Source of the DNA: JBJYKD01 sp049310025
Lineage (GTDB): Bacteria; Bacillota; Thermosediminibacteria; Thermosediminibacterales; Tepidanaerobacteraceae
Assembly: GCF_049310025.1 (NCBI RefSeq)
Contig: NZ_JBJYKD010000004.1
Span: forward strand, 1-64,000
Length of the DNA stretch: 64,000 nucleotides
Reading direction: 5' to 3'
The notes below the pieces were generated by a model, which ran no database searches, was not told the DNA's origin, and worked only from the letters and a program-made list of their open reading frames with translations. Below are positions 1 through 9,615 of the stretch, piece after piece (within the stretch, counting starts at the first letter, position 1; every line of letters begins with the position of its first letter). Position numbers and translations under genes: made by a program.

Positions 1-34
1 GTGATTGTTTTTGGCAACTACTACCTACGACACC

Positions 35-58
35 AAGGGGAGGGAATCCTCCTTTTTT
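35..58 (+). terminator. Leader terminator upstream of the purine genes
   Basis: A GGAGG/CCTCC stem with a GAAT loop, extended by G-T and A-T pairs, is followed by a T run. It lies about 100 bases before the permease start, so it is either the end of an upstream gene outside the window or an attenuator in the permease leader. The 5' part that would show a riboswitch aptamer is cut off by the window edge. Confidence 0.55.
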
Positions 59-154
59 CCGAAAAACTTTTAGTTTCGATAGTTTTGAGGTAGCAAGCAT
101 GTAAATTTAAGGTCTTAGTTTGACATTACAATCATGAAAAACGGAGGAAGTTTA

Positions 155-1201
155 ATGAATATAAAGGATTTATTGGCAGCTGTTGGAGTAATAATTAACG
201 GCCTGCCGCAGGGGATTCTGGCGCTGTCGTTTGGGTTTGCATCATTGCCTACCGCCCTGGCTTTTATAGTGGGAGCTGTTGGCGCCAGTGTTTTCGGCCT
301 GGTGGCGCCGATATCCTTCCAGGCCGAGACCATCACCCTGGCCGGCACCATGAGCAAAGATTTGAGAGAAAGGCTCTCCATGATTTTCTTTGGCGGGCTT
401 ATAATGACGGTGATTTCTTTATTCGGCCTGAACCAGAGTATTATAAATTTTGTGGGGCCCGTCATAACAAACGGCATGATGGCCGGAGTGGGCATAATGC
501 TCTCGGCCGTTGCGGTGAATATGGCCAAAAGCAGTAAGACTGTCGGATTATCCTCTATAGGTCTTGCTTTTATCGTATATATATTCTCAAAAGACCTGGT
601 GTACACCATAGTATCTTCAGTAATATTTTCCAGCGCAGTGGGCTACTTTACCAGAGAACAAAATGTGAGCTACGACAACGGTAAAGAGAGCATAAAACTT
701 CAAAAGTTGACCTTAAACCCCTTTGTAATACGGGGAGCCCTCGCCATGGTTTGCCTGAACATAGGCGCAAACATAGCTTTTGGCAATATTACAGGCTCTT
801 TTTCAGGGACCTCGGTAAATATAGACCACCTGGCAATAGTTAGCAGCCTTGCCGACATGGCTTCTTCTTTGTTCGGAGGCGGGCCGGTGGAATCGATAAT
901 TTCGGCAACCGGCGCGGCCCCCCATCCAGTTCTGGCTGGAATTTTGATGATGAGCCTTATGGCGGTAATACTCATTACCGGACTTTTGCCCAGGATTGGA
1001 AAGTACGTGCCGATGGAATCAATAGCCGGGTTCTTGCTCGTACTGGGGGCGGTGGTTACATTCCCTGTAAATGCCAAGCTTGCCATGGAAGACCCAGTGG
1101 TTGGAGGAGTAACAGCCGCTGTAACTGCCACCACCGATCCCTTTACGGGCATGGCTGCGGGGCTGATTATGAAATTGTTGAAGGGAACACTGGGTTTTTA
1201 A
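155..1201 (+). CDS. NCS2-like nucleobase permease
   Basis: Polytopic membrane protein of 348 residues with about ten hydrophobic segments and little soluble sequence, resembling the xanthine/uracil (NCS2) permease fold. A Gly/Pro-rich stretch near residues 240-265 (FGGGPVESIISATGAAPH) sits where NCS2 proteins have their substrate-binding half-helix. It is shorter than the usual 420-450 residues. The ATG at 155 is preferred over an earlier in-frame ATG at 134 because ACGGAGGAAG lies 5 bases before it. A phosphoribosyltransferase follows 95 bases downstream, so uptake and salvage of a purine base is the likely joint role. The exact substrate cannot be read from the sequence. Confidence 0.7.
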   Translation: MNIKDLLAAVGVIINGLPQGILALSFGFASLPTALAFIVGAVGASVFGLVAPISFQAETITLAGTMSKDLRERLSMIFFGGLIMTVISLFGLNQSIINFVGPVITNGMMAGVGIMLSAVAVNMAKSSKTVGLSSIGLAFIVYIFSKDLVYTIVSSVIFSSAVGYFTREQNVSYDNGKESIKLQKLTLNPFVIRGALAMVCLNIGANIAFGNITGSFSGTSVNIDHLAIVSSLADMASSLFGGGPVESIISATGAAPHPVLAGILMMSLMAVILITGLLPRIGKYVPMESIAGFLLVLGAVVTFPVNAKLAMEDPVVGGVTAAVTATTDPFTGMAAGLIMKLLKGTLGF

Positions 1202-1296
1202 GTCCGTTTGATAAAATATTATTGATATCCGTATGAAAATATATAGATACTTTAAATAATGTGGGTCTAATTTAAGAATATATTGGAGGTTTAAAA

Positions 1297-1836
1297 ATGG
1301 AAAAATACACACTGGAGATACTGGGCCTCAAACGGGAACTTCCGGTAATAGAAGTCGCACCCGGATTGAAAATAGCGTCTTTTGTTATCCTGGGGGATAC
1401 GGAGCTTGTGGTAAAAGCTGCCCCCGAGATCGTTAAGCGCCTGCCCGAGGCGGATGTAATAGTTTCGGCGGAAGCCAAGGGCATACCGCTGGTTTTTGAA
1501 ATTTCACGGCTTTTGGGCAAGAACTATATCGTGGCTCGAAAGAGCGTAAAACCTTATATGGAATCGCCCATCACCGAAGAGGTGGTTTCGATAACAACTC
1601 AGAAAAAACAACTCCTGGTTTTAAATGGAGTTGATGCGGATAAAATTAAGGGCAGGAGGGTTGTCTTAATAGACGACGTTGTGAGCACGGGGTCTTCCCT
1701 TGCAGCTCTGGAACGACTGGTGGAAAAAGCGGGAGGCAAGGTGGTGGCCAAAGCCGCAATCCTTGCTGAAGGAGAGGCCGCCGACAGAAAAGACCTGATT
1801 TTTCTGGGCACACTTCCCGTTTTTAAAAACAGCTGA
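1297..1836 (+). CDS. Purine phosphoribosyltransferase family protein (APRT/Xpt-like)
   Basis: Type I phosphoribosyltransferase of 179 residues. The PRPP-binding loop reads VVLIDDVVSTGSSL near residues 122-135, with the two acidic residues and the STGSS turn typical of the family. Enzymes of this group join a nucleobase to PRPP to make a nucleoside monophosphate. Length and overall layout fit adenine or xanthine phosphoribosyltransferases. A ribosome site TTGGAGG lies before the ATG. It follows the permease in the same direction and probably shares its transcript. Base specificity (adenine, xanthine or guanine) is not settled. Confidence 0.75.
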   Translation: MEKYTLEILGLKRELPVIEVAPGLKIASFVILGDTELVVKAAPEIVKRLPEADVIVSAEAKGIPLVFEISRLLGKNYIVARKSVKPYMESPITEEVVSITTQKKQLLVLNGVDADKIKGRRVVLIDDVVSTGSSLAALERLVEKAGGKVVAKAAILAEGEAADRKDLIFLGTLPVFKNS

Positions 1837-1945
1837 AATTATGTCTAAAAACGGGCAGGTATATGTCTAACGGTATTTCATCTTATGGCATCCAGAAAGT
1901 TTTTTAAGATCCTGGCTGTTAAGCCCCATATGACATTTTATAAAA

Positions 1946-3367
1946 TCAAAATCCATGATTATGTCTCCAATATCCTGAGCGATATTTTAATCTGCGGGCG
2001 ATGTCCAGCAATATGTCTCTCTTGTTTAAACCGGGGTCTTCTATTACCTTCTCCAGCAGCTCCTTCAATATTTCTCCTATGCGAGGCCCCGGGGGTATAC
2101 CGAGTTCTTTTATCAGGTCATCGCCAGAAATATCCAGGTCTTTTATTTGATAATCGCTGTGTTCGCGCTTTATGACCTCCAGGTCTTCCAGCAACTTTTT
2201 AAGCCCATGGCCGACCGCCTTTTCAAAACCGCTGGCTATCCTGTCGGCCACCCTCAGATCAATGAGGTCGTAGATGTTCTCCCAGCCCACTTTTGATACG
2301 AGGCGCCGGGCTTCGGATATCTGCGATTCGGCGGTATAGTGAAACATGTGGTGCCTGATGAGGAGCACCACTTTTTTTACGGTATTATTATCATATCTCA
2401 AGTTTCTGAGGATGTTTTCGGCCATTATCGAGGATTTTACATGATGCTGCGGAAATTCCAGGCCCTTCTCCCCTTCTATGGCCGAGCGGGGTTTTGCCGC
2501 ATCGTGAAGCAGAGCCGCCAGCCGCAGGGGCAGGGTATTTCTGATAACCTTGCACGCAATGAGGTTGTGTTCCAGCACATCCACCGGCTTATTGTAGTGC
2601 ATCATACCCATGCCTTCCATGAGCTCAGGAATGATGTATTCCATGAGACCTGTGACCACAAGAGTCACAAGGCCGTCATAGCAATTGTCGCCGGTCAGGA
2701 GTTTGGAAAGCTCGTCCCGGATTCTTTCCCGGGAAATATCGGCAAGTTCGCAAGCCCTGGCTTTCAGGGCATAGAGGGTGGAGGGCTCAATGGAAAATCC
2801 AAGCTGAGCCTGGAAGCGGGCGGCTCTCATGGCCCGCAGAGGGTCCTCCCAGATTCTTTTGGTGGAACCGGTGCACCTTATGATGCCTGCTTCGAGGTCG
2901 CTTAGCCCGCCGAAAGGGTCTAAGAATTCGTCAGATATAGGGTCATAGGCCATGGAGTTTATGGTAAAATCACGACGGGCAAGGTCGGTATAAATGCTAC
3001 CGCCGAAGGTATAGTCCGGTTTTCGGCCGGGAGCGTCATCCCTGAAAGGGGTGATTTCTATTTTGATTTTTGTCTCTTTGATGTTATCTTCTAAAAGGTT
3101 TAATTCCCTTCTAGGATCGCAGGATGTTTTTTTGATTGGGTTTTTTCGTATTACCAGCATGGTGCCGAAGTTTCCATAAGGTACCGCATCGGGGAAAACA
3201 GAGGCGATTTCATCGGGCAGGGCGCTGGTGGCGATATCAAAATCCGGATTTTCCCGGCCGAGCAGCATATCCCGCAAGGCTCCGCCCACCACATAGGCTC
3301 TATGGCCTGCGGTATTGAGTTTCACACAAATTTCCTTTATGAATGCGGGTATTTCAAAGCGAATCAT
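1946..3367 (-). CDS. cca: CCA tRNA nucleotidyltransferase with HD domain
   Basis: Adds or repairs the 3' CCA end of tRNA. The N-terminal head has the class II polymerase-beta motif: G28-G29-x-x-R32-D33 and the catalytic D42-x-D44 pair (PDFDIAT). Then come RRDFTINSMAYD near residue 140 and the EDPLRAMRAARF neck helix near 185. The C-terminal half carries an HD phosphohydrolase motif (AALLHDAAKP) near residue 290, as in multidomain bacterial CCA enzymes. At 473 residues it is slightly long for the family. It is transcribed against its neighbours on both sides and stands alone as a transcription unit. Confidence 0.93.
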   Translation of the reverse strand: MIRFEIPAFIKEICVKLNTAGHRAYVVGGALRDMLLGRENPDFDIATSALPDEIASVFPDAVPYGNFGTMLVIRKNPIKKTSCDPRRELNLLEDNIKETKIKIEITPFRDDAPGRKPDYTFGGSIYTDLARRDFTINSMAYDPISDEFLDPFGGLSDLEAGIIRCTGSTKRIWEDPLRAMRAARFQAQLGFSIEPSTLYALKARACELADISRERIRDELSKLLTGDNCYDGLVTLVVTGLMEYIIPELMEGMGMMHYNKPVDVLEHNLIACKVIRNTLPLRLAALLHDAAKPRSAIEGEKGLEFPQHHVKSSIMAENILRNLRYDNNTVKKVVLLIRHHMFHYTAESQISEARRLVSKVGWENIYDLIDLRVADRIASGFEKAVGHGLKKLLEDLEVIKREHSDYQIKDLDISGDDLIKELGIPPGPRIGEILKELLEKVIEDPGLNKRDILLDIARRLKYRSGYWRHNHGF

Positions 3368-3624
3368 GTGATACTATCTCCATTAACTATTCCTCATAAA
3401 AAAGCAGGGGAAGCAAAAAGTTATATGTAATTTATGATGCCCTATAATATCGCATTTCGGCCGTATTGTCAAATAACGAACTGATGGTGTATTATATTTG
3501 ATACAATAAAATTTTGGGAAATATGCCCTCACGGCAATTATATACATATTTTAGAAAAAAATCGAGCTTTTAAAATTCTGTAAAGGCATGATAGAATGAT
3601 TAAAAAATGGTGAGGTGGGTTGCG

Positions 3625-4140
3625 ATGGACATTAAAGAAATGTTTTTAAAAGGCAAGACCTACGAGGATTTTTTAAAGGATGCCGACGAAAAGTCACATG
3701 CAAGGCTCGGTGAAATTTATAATACCCTTGATTTTTCTGATGATATAAAAAGACATATAAAAAACATTAACCGAAAGATAAAGGTACTGGCTTTTGCCGA
3801 GCCCTGGTGCCCCGATTGTACCGTGAGCGTCCCGGTGCTGGTGAAAATGGCGGAAGAAAATGGAAACATGGAATATGCTATACTCCCCAGAGAAGGGTAT
3901 GAGGAATTTTTGAAGAATTACCAGTATGAAGGCAAGCCCAGAATCCCCACCTTTATTTTTTATGATGAGGATTTTTTCGAACTGGGAGCTTTTATCGAGA
4001 TTCCCCAAAAGATAAAGGCCGTTTATGAGAGAGGATTCCAGCCTGACATCATTGTAGCCCGCAGGGATTATCGAGCCGGAAAACACTCAAATATGATAGC
4101 TGAGGAGTTTCTGGAGATTATTTTTCAGGGTAAACATTAA
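3625..4140 (+). CDS. Thioredoxin-like protein with WCPDC motif
   Basis: 171-residue single-domain protein with a thioredoxin-type CxxC at C62-x-x-C65 (EPWCPDCTV), preceded by a short helical N-terminus. A Pro-containing segment (KPRIPTFIF, near 115) matches the cis-Pro loop of the fold. No signal peptide is visible, so it should be cytoplasmic. The ATG at 3625 follows GAGGTGGG with 6-7 base spacing; an upstream in-frame ATG at 3607 has no such site. The family is common in Firmicutes, but the partner substrate is unknown. A disulfide reductase role is likely. Confidence 0.75.
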   Translation: MDIKEMFLKGKTYEDFLKDADEKSHARLGEIYNTLDFSDDIKRHIKNINRKIKVLAFAEPWCPDCTVSVPVLVKMAEENGNMEYAILPREGYEEFLKNYQYEGKPRIPTFIFYDEDFFELGAFIEIPQKIKAVYERGFQPDIIVARRDYRAGKHSNMIAEEFLEIIFQGKH

Positions 4141-4319
4141 GGGCGCGCTTTCTCCGCAGTATCGCCGAGTGTTATCCAGCCGGTTTCAAAAAGCATAAAA
4201 TTGGTGAGATGGTCGGTTTTTTTGAAGAATGAGTTTATGGCGAAATGTGATTTGATATAATAAAATATAATAAAAATACGCTCTGATGTTTGTGATTATC
4301 CGGGAAAGGATTGAAGGAT

Positions 4320-5021
4320 ATGCCTTTTTTTGTGATATTGCTCGTTTTTCTGATGCTTTTTCCATACCTCCTGATACCGGTGCTCATATTTTTTGGAATC
4401 GGTATCCTCTTCCTGCTGCCCTATGTGCTGATATTCAATTCCTTTTACAACGTTATAACAATACCGTGGCAGATATTGAAGATTGCCGCCGACAGGCGCA
4501 TACGGAAAAATCACAGCCTGGAGCACGCTACGGTGAACGTGCTTGAGGAACGCTACGGCAGAAATCTGAGAATCGGTGGCCTTGCTTATGCCAACGGTTT
4601 TTCCCTGTCGGGGCCGGATATGCCGTCGCCTTATGAGGTAATGGATGCCGCAAGGGAAGGCCATTATCGCATGACCAGGGGCGAGTCGAATCTTGCCATA
4701 CATCCCCGCTGCGGGACTTCCATAGCGGCGGCAAATTTTCTTTTCTCTCTTGTTTTTATCCTGCTCCTCTTTTTCTATAACCACCTGTCCCTTCTGAATC
4801 TGGTGGCCGCCTTTTTGCTGGCGAATGTAATGGCAAAACCTTTTGGTCTGACACTGCAAAAGTTTTTTACAACCCATCCCGATGTAAGCGATGTTGAAGT
4901 GCTTGACATTTACGGTAAACCCGCAGCGTATGGCTTCCCCTTTGAAATTATATTGAATCCCAACAGAACTTATTTTATAAGAACCTGTGCAGGCAGGGGA
5001 AATGCGTGGAGATTATTTTAA
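4320..5021 (+). CDS. DUF6391-type membrane protein
   Basis: 234 residues. Strong hydrophobic segments lie at the N-terminus (about residues 2-60) and again near 135-175. A polar middle part contains KNHSLEHATVNVLEER and HPRCGTSIAAANF, conserved-looking blocks of the DUF6391 family, whose function is unknown. The ATG at 4320 is chosen over a TTG at 4311 because the GGAAAGGA site is 10 bases upstream of it. A possible -10 box TATAAT sits near 4256. The 3' end runs into the sfsA region, suggesting co-transcription. Confidence 0.6.
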   Translation: MPFFVILLVFLMLFPYLLIPVLIFFGIGILFLLPYVLIFNSFYNVITIPWQILKIAADRRIRKNHSLEHATVNVLEERYGRNLRIGGLAYANGFSLSGPDMPSPYEVMDAAREGHYRMTRGESNLAIHPRCGTSIAAANFLFSLVFILLLFFYNHLSLLNLVAAFLLANVMAKPFGLTLQKFFTTHPDVSDVEVLDIYGKPAAYGFPFEIILNPNRTYFIRTCAGRGNAWRLF

Positions 5022-5088
5022 ATTGGGGAGGAGGTGTTTTGACGGTGTGCTCATGAGCCCCCTGGAGGGCGGAGCATGCTTATTTTTT

Positions 5089-5805
5089 ATGAAAATACCC
5101 GGCAAAAAAATTGAAGCAGAATTCGAGGCGAGAGTAAACCGGTTTGTGGCAAGGGTCAGGCTGCAAAAAAAGAGCTTCGAAGTCCATGTTCCCAACAGCG
5201 GCAGGCTGGCCGAACTTCTTGTGCCCGGAGCCCGCGTGATTTTGCGGGAAGCTGCAAACTCATTGCGCAAATACAAATACGATTTGATCATGGCATATAA
5301 GAACGGCCTGCTTGTGTCAGTGGATTCCCAATTACCCAATAGACTCTTGATGGAAGCCTTTAACAAAAAATCCCCGATTTTAATGGAACATGACAGGGCA
5401 AAAAGGCTTTTAAAATACCCTATCGCAAAACCGGAAATAAGTTACAAAAACAGCCGGTTTGATATAGGACTGGGCGACGAAAATGATATCAGGTACTATA
5501 TCGAAGTAAAAGGTGTGACGCTGGTGGAAAACCGCAGGGCCTTATTCCCCGATGCTCCCACAGACCGGGGTGCAAAACACCTTAAAGAACTGGAGAGGGC
5601 CCGGCATGAAGGATTGGGGGCCGGGGTGTTTTTTGTAATTCAGAGAGAAGATGCCGCAGCTTTTTCTCCCAATGATTCCATGGATCCCCCCTTCGGAGAC
5701 GCTTTGAGGCGGGCCGCCCGGGCAGGTGTGGATATTTTTGCCTTCCGCTGCGCCGTTGAACCCGGAGAAATAAAATTAATCGGTCCGGTAGACGTGAGAC
5801 TTTGA
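5089..5805 (+). CDS. sfsA: SfsA family DNA/RNA nuclease-like protein
   Basis: SfsA (sugar fermentation stimulation) family. Family blocks seen: VHVPNSGRLAELLVPGA near residue 30, KRKYKYDLI-like strand, the nuclease-type core FDIGLGDE...YIEVKGVTLVEN near 130-145, FPDAPTDRGAKHL near 155, and VFFVIQREDA near 180. The ATG at 5089 gives 238 residues and aligns with the usual N-terminus. A GTG at 5047 (11 bases after GGAGGAGG) and an ATG at 5053 are alternatives. Members bind nucleic acid and have been linked to endonuclease activity; the in vivo role here is unknown. Confidence 0.85.
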   Translation: MKIPGKKIEAEFEARVNRFVARVRLQKKSFEVHVPNSGRLAELLVPGARVILREAANSLRKYKYDLIMAYKNGLLVSVDSQLPNRLLMEAFNKKSPILMEHDRAKRLLKYPIAKPEISYKNSRFDIGLGDENDIRYYIEVKGVTLVENRRALFPDAPTDRGAKHLKELERARHEGLGAGVFFVIQREDAAAFSPNDSMDPPFGDALRRAARAGVDIFAFRCAVEPGEIKLIGPVDVRL

Positions 5806-5986
5806 CAGCAGGGCGTATCGGGGCGTATCGGGTTGTATTAATTGTTTCAAAATGCTAAAATTAAGAAAGGTGGAGAAGCCGTAACTTTTGGCTTTTCAGG
5901 CCCGAATTTTGCAATTTGGGAGAGCCCCCCTGCAGGATTTTGGAAGACGGCTCTGAATTATATTTTATTTCGGAGAGGTGGATACA

Positions 5987-6277
5987 TTGAGGATTACAAA
6001 AGAAACCGTGGAGCATGTGGCAAACCTTGCCAGGCTGTATCTTTCGGAAGAAGAAAAAGCCGAGATGACCGATAAGCTGAATTCCATACTCGAATATATG
6101 GAAAAACTCAATGAACTCGATACCGAGGATGTCCCTCCCACTGCGCATGTCATTCCGATAAAAAATGTCTTTCGCGATGATAGGGTAAGGGAGAGCCTGC
6201 CGGTCGAGGAAGTGTTGAAAAACGCCCCGGATAAGGATAAAAACTTTTTCAGGGTTCCCAGAATTATCGAGGAATAA
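5987..6277 (+). CDS. gatC: Asp-tRNA(Asn)/Glu-tRNA(Gln) amidotransferase subunit C
   Basis: Small subunit (96 residues) of the GatCAB amidotransferase, which converts misacylated Glu-tRNA(Gln) and Asp-tRNA(Asn) to Gln- and Asn-tRNA. The start RITKETVEHVANLARLYLSEEE and the ending DNFFRVPRIIE-like tail (KNFFRVPRIIEE) are typical of GatC. A TTG at 5987 is chosen over a GTG at 5978: GGAGAGG ends 8 bases before the TTG and overlaps the GTG, and family proteins begin at this point. First gene of gatCAB. Confidence 0.9.
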   Translation: MRITKETVEHVANLARLYLSEEEKAEMTDKLNSILEYMEKLNELDTEDVPPTAHVIPIKNVFRDDRVRESLPVEEVLKNAPDKDKNFFRVPRIIEE

Positions 6278-6390
6278 TCACAAAGTTCGTCCGTGAGAGT
6301 GAGGATATTGCAGTATCACCGCGGGGCTCAAATTTTGTTTTTTGATTCAGTGAAAAACACTTTATTTCTAAAACAGAGGAGGTTGGGCAA

Positions 6391-7839
6391 TTGGAATTAC
6401 ATAGGCTTACAGTCCACGAAGCGCACGAGCTTCTCAAGAAAAAAGAAATATCTTCGGAAGAACTTACCAGGGCTCTTTTGAAAAGAATAAAAACAGTGGA
6501 CGAAAAAATAAAAGCATACTTGACTCTGGATGAAGAAGGAGCTTTGCAAAGCAGCCGCAATGCCGATGAGAAAGGCGATTTCGACAACCCCCTCTCGGGA
6601 ATCCCGGCGGCCGTCAAAGATAATATATGTACAAAGGGCTTAAAGACGACGTGTTCGTCAAAAATCCTGGGAAACTTCGTACCCCCTTATGACGCCACCG
6701 TTTCGGCAAAGCTCAAATCCCTGAACGCTGTAATTTTGGGCAAGACAAACATGGATGAATTTGCCATGGGCTCTTCCACAGAAAACTCGGCGTTTTTTGC
6801 CACACGAAACCCCTGGGATCCCAACCGCGTGCCGGGCGGGTCATCGGGAGGCTCAGCAGCTGCGGTGGCGGCCGACGAATGTCTTTTCGCGCTGGGCTCC
6901 GATACCGGAGGTTCCATCCGCCAGCCCGCGGCGTATTGCGGGGTGGTGGGGTTAAAACCCACCTACGGCAGGGTCTCCAGGTTCGGGCTGGTGGCCTACG
7001 CTTCGTCCCTTGATCAGATAGGTCCCATTACAAAAGATGTTACCGATTGCGCCCTGGTGCTGAACGCCATTGCGGGTCACGATTCCATGGACTCTACGTC
7101 GGCGGATGTGCGGGTGCCCGATTACACGAAAAGTCTGGTGGCCGATGTGAAGGGCATGAAAATCGGTTTGCCGAAGGAATACATGGGAGAAGGCGTCGAC
7201 CCGGATGTCAGGGAAGCGGTTTTATCGGCGGTCAAGACCTTTGAAAAGATGGGGGCGGTGTGCGAGGAGATTTCGCTCCCCCATACCGGCTACGCTCTAT
7301 GGGCCTATTACATAATTGCCCCTGCGGAAGCCAGTTCCAACCTCGCCAGGTATGACGGTATTCGTTACGGTGTGAGGGCCCGTGATTACGACGACCTGAT
7401 AGACCTTTACAAGAAAACCCGCAGCGAGGGCTTCGGGGCTGAAGTAAAGCGACGGATAATGCTGGGGACCTATGCTTTGAGTTCCGGATATTACGACGCC
7501 TACTATTTAAAAGCTCAAAAGGTCAGGACCCTTGTAAAAAAAGATTTCGATGAAGCCTTTCAAAAATACGATTTTATCATAGCTCCCACCGCTCCGACAG
7601 TGGCCTTTAAAATTGGTGAGAATACCGACGATCCCCTGAAAATGTATATGAACGATGTTTGCACAATACCGGTTAATATGGCGGGGCTGCCGGGCATATC
7701 CATTCCCTGCGGTTTTTCCGGGAAAATGCCCATAGGGCTTCAGATTATAGGAAAGCCCTTTGATGAGGAAACTGTCCTGCGGGCGGCTTTTGCCTTTGAA
7801 CAGGCCACCGATTTTAACAGGCCGAAACCCGGCATATAA
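6391..7839 (+). CDS. gatA: Asp-tRNA(Asn)/Glu-tRNA(Gln) amidotransferase subunit A
   Basis: Glutaminase subunit that releases ammonia from glutamine for transamidation. The amidase Ser-cis-Ser-Lys triad is visible: K76 (IPAAVKDN), cis-Ser S151 in VPGGSSGGSAAA, and nucleophile S175 (GSDTGGSIRQPA). Spacing matches the known enzyme exactly (24 residues between the serines). 482 residues is normal. The start is a TTG with GAGGAGGT 7 bases upstream. It lies 113 bases after gatC and 15 bases before gatB. Confidence 0.95.
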   Translation: MELHRLTVHEAHELLKKKEISSEELTRALLKRIKTVDEKIKAYLTLDEEGALQSSRNADEKGDFDNPLSGIPAAVKDNICTKGLKTTCSSKILGNFVPPYDATVSAKLKSLNAVILGKTNMDEFAMGSSTENSAFFATRNPWDPNRVPGGSSGGSAAAVAADECLFALGSDTGGSIRQPAAYCGVVGLKPTYGRVSRFGLVAYASSLDQIGPITKDVTDCALVLNAIAGHDSMDSTSADVRVPDYTKSLVADVKGMKIGLPKEYMGEGVDPDVREAVLSAVKTFEKMGAVCEEISLPHTGYALWAYYIIAPAEASSNLARYDGIRYGVRARDYDDLIDLYKKTRSEGFGAEVKRRIMLGTYALSSGYYDAYYLKAQKVRTLVKKDFDEAFQKYDFIIAPTAPTVAFKIGENTDDPLKMYMNDVCTIPVNMAGLPGISIPCGFSGKMPIGLQIIGKPFDEETVLRAAFAFEQATDFNRPKPGI

Positions 7840-7854
7840 GTGGAGGTGAAAACC

Positions 7855-9282
7855 ATGAATTATGAAACTGTTATAGGTCTCGAAGTGCATGTGGAACTCT
7901 TTACAAAGTCAAAGATATTCTGCGGCTGTACCACGGAATTCGGCGGAGATCCCAATACCCATTGTTGCCCCGTGTGCCTTGGCATGCCGGGGGTTCTGCC
8001 CGTGACAAACAAAAAGGCGGTGGAATATGCCATAAAAGCCGCACTGGCGTTAAACTGCGAAATAGCCGGATACTCCAAGTTCGACCGAAAAAATTATTTT
8101 TATCCAGACCTGCCCAAGGCCTACCAGATTTCTCAGTACGACCTGCCGCTGGCCAAAAACGGCTATATTGAAATAGAAGTTGGCGGCACTACCCGCCGGA
8201 TAGGCATTACCAGAGTACATCTGGAAGAGGATGCCGGAAAATTGATCCACGAAGAAGGCAAGGGATATTCACTGGTGGATTTGAACCGTACGGGAGTTCC
8301 CCTCATAGAAATAGTTTCCGAGCCAGATATTCGCTCGCCGGAGGAGGCGTGGCTGTATCTTAACAAACTGAAAGCTATTCTCCAGTACATCGAGGTTTCC
8401 GATTGCAAGATGGAGGAAGGTTCGCTGCGCTGTGATACAAATATATCCATCAGACCTGCCGGTTCTGAAAAATTCGGCACAAAGGTTGAGATAAAAAACC
8501 TGGGCTCCTTCAAGGCCGTCAGGCGCAGCCTTGAGTACGAGGAAAAGAGGCAGCGGGAAATCCTTGAAGAGGGCGGCGTTATAGTTCAGGAGACGCGCCG
8601 CTGGGATGAGGCAAGAGGCATAACCACATCCATGAGAAGCAAAGAAGAAGCCCATGACTACCGCTATTTCCCGGACCCTGACCTGGTACCCATGGTTATC
8701 GATAGGGAGTGGATTGAGGAGCTCAAAGCCGAGCTTCCGGAATTGCCCGATGCCAGAAAGAAGCGCTACATGGAAGATTACGGACTGCCGGCTTACGACG
8801 CCGGGGTGATTACATCTTCCAAAGCTTTATCGGATTTTTATGAAAGGTGCATATCTCATTACCACGACCCGAAAACCGTCAGCAACTGGGTGATGGTGGA
8901 GCTGATGGGCATATTGAATGAGACGGGGAAAGACGTTGAGGATATAAAGATAAAACCCGAACAGCTTGCCGGTATGCTTTCAATGATAGATAAAGGCACC
9001 ATTAGCGGTAAAATTGCCAAGGAAGTGTTCCGGGAGATGTTCGAGACCGGCAAAAACCCGGAAGCCATAGTAAAAGAAAAAGGCCTGGTACAGATATCGG
9101 ATCAATCCGAGCTGGAAAAAATCGCCCGTAAGGTAATAGACGAAAACCCCAAGTCGGTTCAGGATTACAAGAACGGCAAAGAGAAGGCGCTGGGATTCCT
9201 CGTTGGGCAGATAATGAAAGAGACCAGGGGAAAAGCCAATCCGCAAATGGTGAATAATATTTTAAAGAGGATGCTGGAATAA
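7855..9282 (+). CDS. gatB: Asp-tRNA(Asn)/Glu-tRNA(Gln) amidotransferase subunit B
   Basis: tRNA-binding and kinase subunit of GatCAB. It opens with YETVIGLEVHVEL and has the metal-binding cysteines of the cradle domain (CGCTTEF and HCCPVCLGMPG, residues about 23-45). The C-terminal YqeY-like tail ends with GFLVGQIMKETRGKANP. Length 475 is standard. The ATG at 7855 follows GGAGGTGA. A strong terminator begins 23 bases after the stop, closing the operon. Confidence 0.95.
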   Translation: MNYETVIGLEVHVELFTKSKIFCGCTTEFGGDPNTHCCPVCLGMPGVLPVTNKKAVEYAIKAALALNCEIAGYSKFDRKNYFYPDLPKAYQISQYDLPLAKNGYIEIEVGGTTRRIGITRVHLEEDAGKLIHEEGKGYSLVDLNRTGVPLIEIVSEPDIRSPEEAWLYLNKLKAILQYIEVSDCKMEEGSLRCDTNISIRPAGSEKFGTKVEIKNLGSFKAVRRSLEYEEKRQREILEEGGVIVQETRRWDEARGITTSMRSKEEAHDYRYFPDPDLVPMVIDREWIEELKAELPELPDARKKRYMEDYGLPAYDAGVITSSKALSDFYERCISHYHDPKTVSNWVMVELMGILNETGKDVEDIKIKPEQLAGMLSMIDKGTISGKIAKEVFREMFETGKNPEAIVKEKGLVQISDQSELEKIARKVIDENPKSVQDYKNGKEKALGFLVGQIMKETRGKANPQMVNNILKRMLE

Positions 9283-9304
9283 AAAATTGCACCGGATGTG
9301 CAGA

Positions 9305-9334
9305 CCCCCTGTCAAATAAGAGACAGGGGGTTTT
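9305..9334 (+). terminator. Terminator of gatCAB
   Basis: Perfect 9-base stem CCCCCTGTC/GACAGGGGG with an 8-base loop, followed by TTTT. It lies directly after gatB. Confidence 0.92.
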
Positions 9335-9615
9335 GATTTAACAAGTTAAACAAAGAATATAATGAATAATTATACAATTTAGACAAAACAACCGGTTTTT
9401 GAATTTAAAACCTCTCATAAAGCAGGATTTTTTAATTTGTTATCGAAATATGTTTAATGTCATGATATTTTTAAACGATAAAACAGAAAAATTATTAAAA
9501 AAATAATTGCAGATTATAATATATTTTTAAGGGAGGGGGGTGGTTTTAAGGGGTAAAAGAAATATATTGTAAAATACCGCTTACTAAATTGAAGAGATTT
9601 CAAGGAGGGGATTTG
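9335..9615. other. AT-rich leader region of the peptide ABC operon
   Basis: About 280 bases without a credible gene, very AT-rich. Possible -10 boxes (TATAAT near 9358 and near 9515) occur, but no convincing -35 partner was found, and no sigma-54 or Rex-type site was recognised. Confidence 0.4.

Noticed and set aside
5812..5831. Direct repeat of GGGCGTATC before gatC
   Set aside because: Only two adjacent copies of nine bases; no array, no partner and no sign of a regulatory role.
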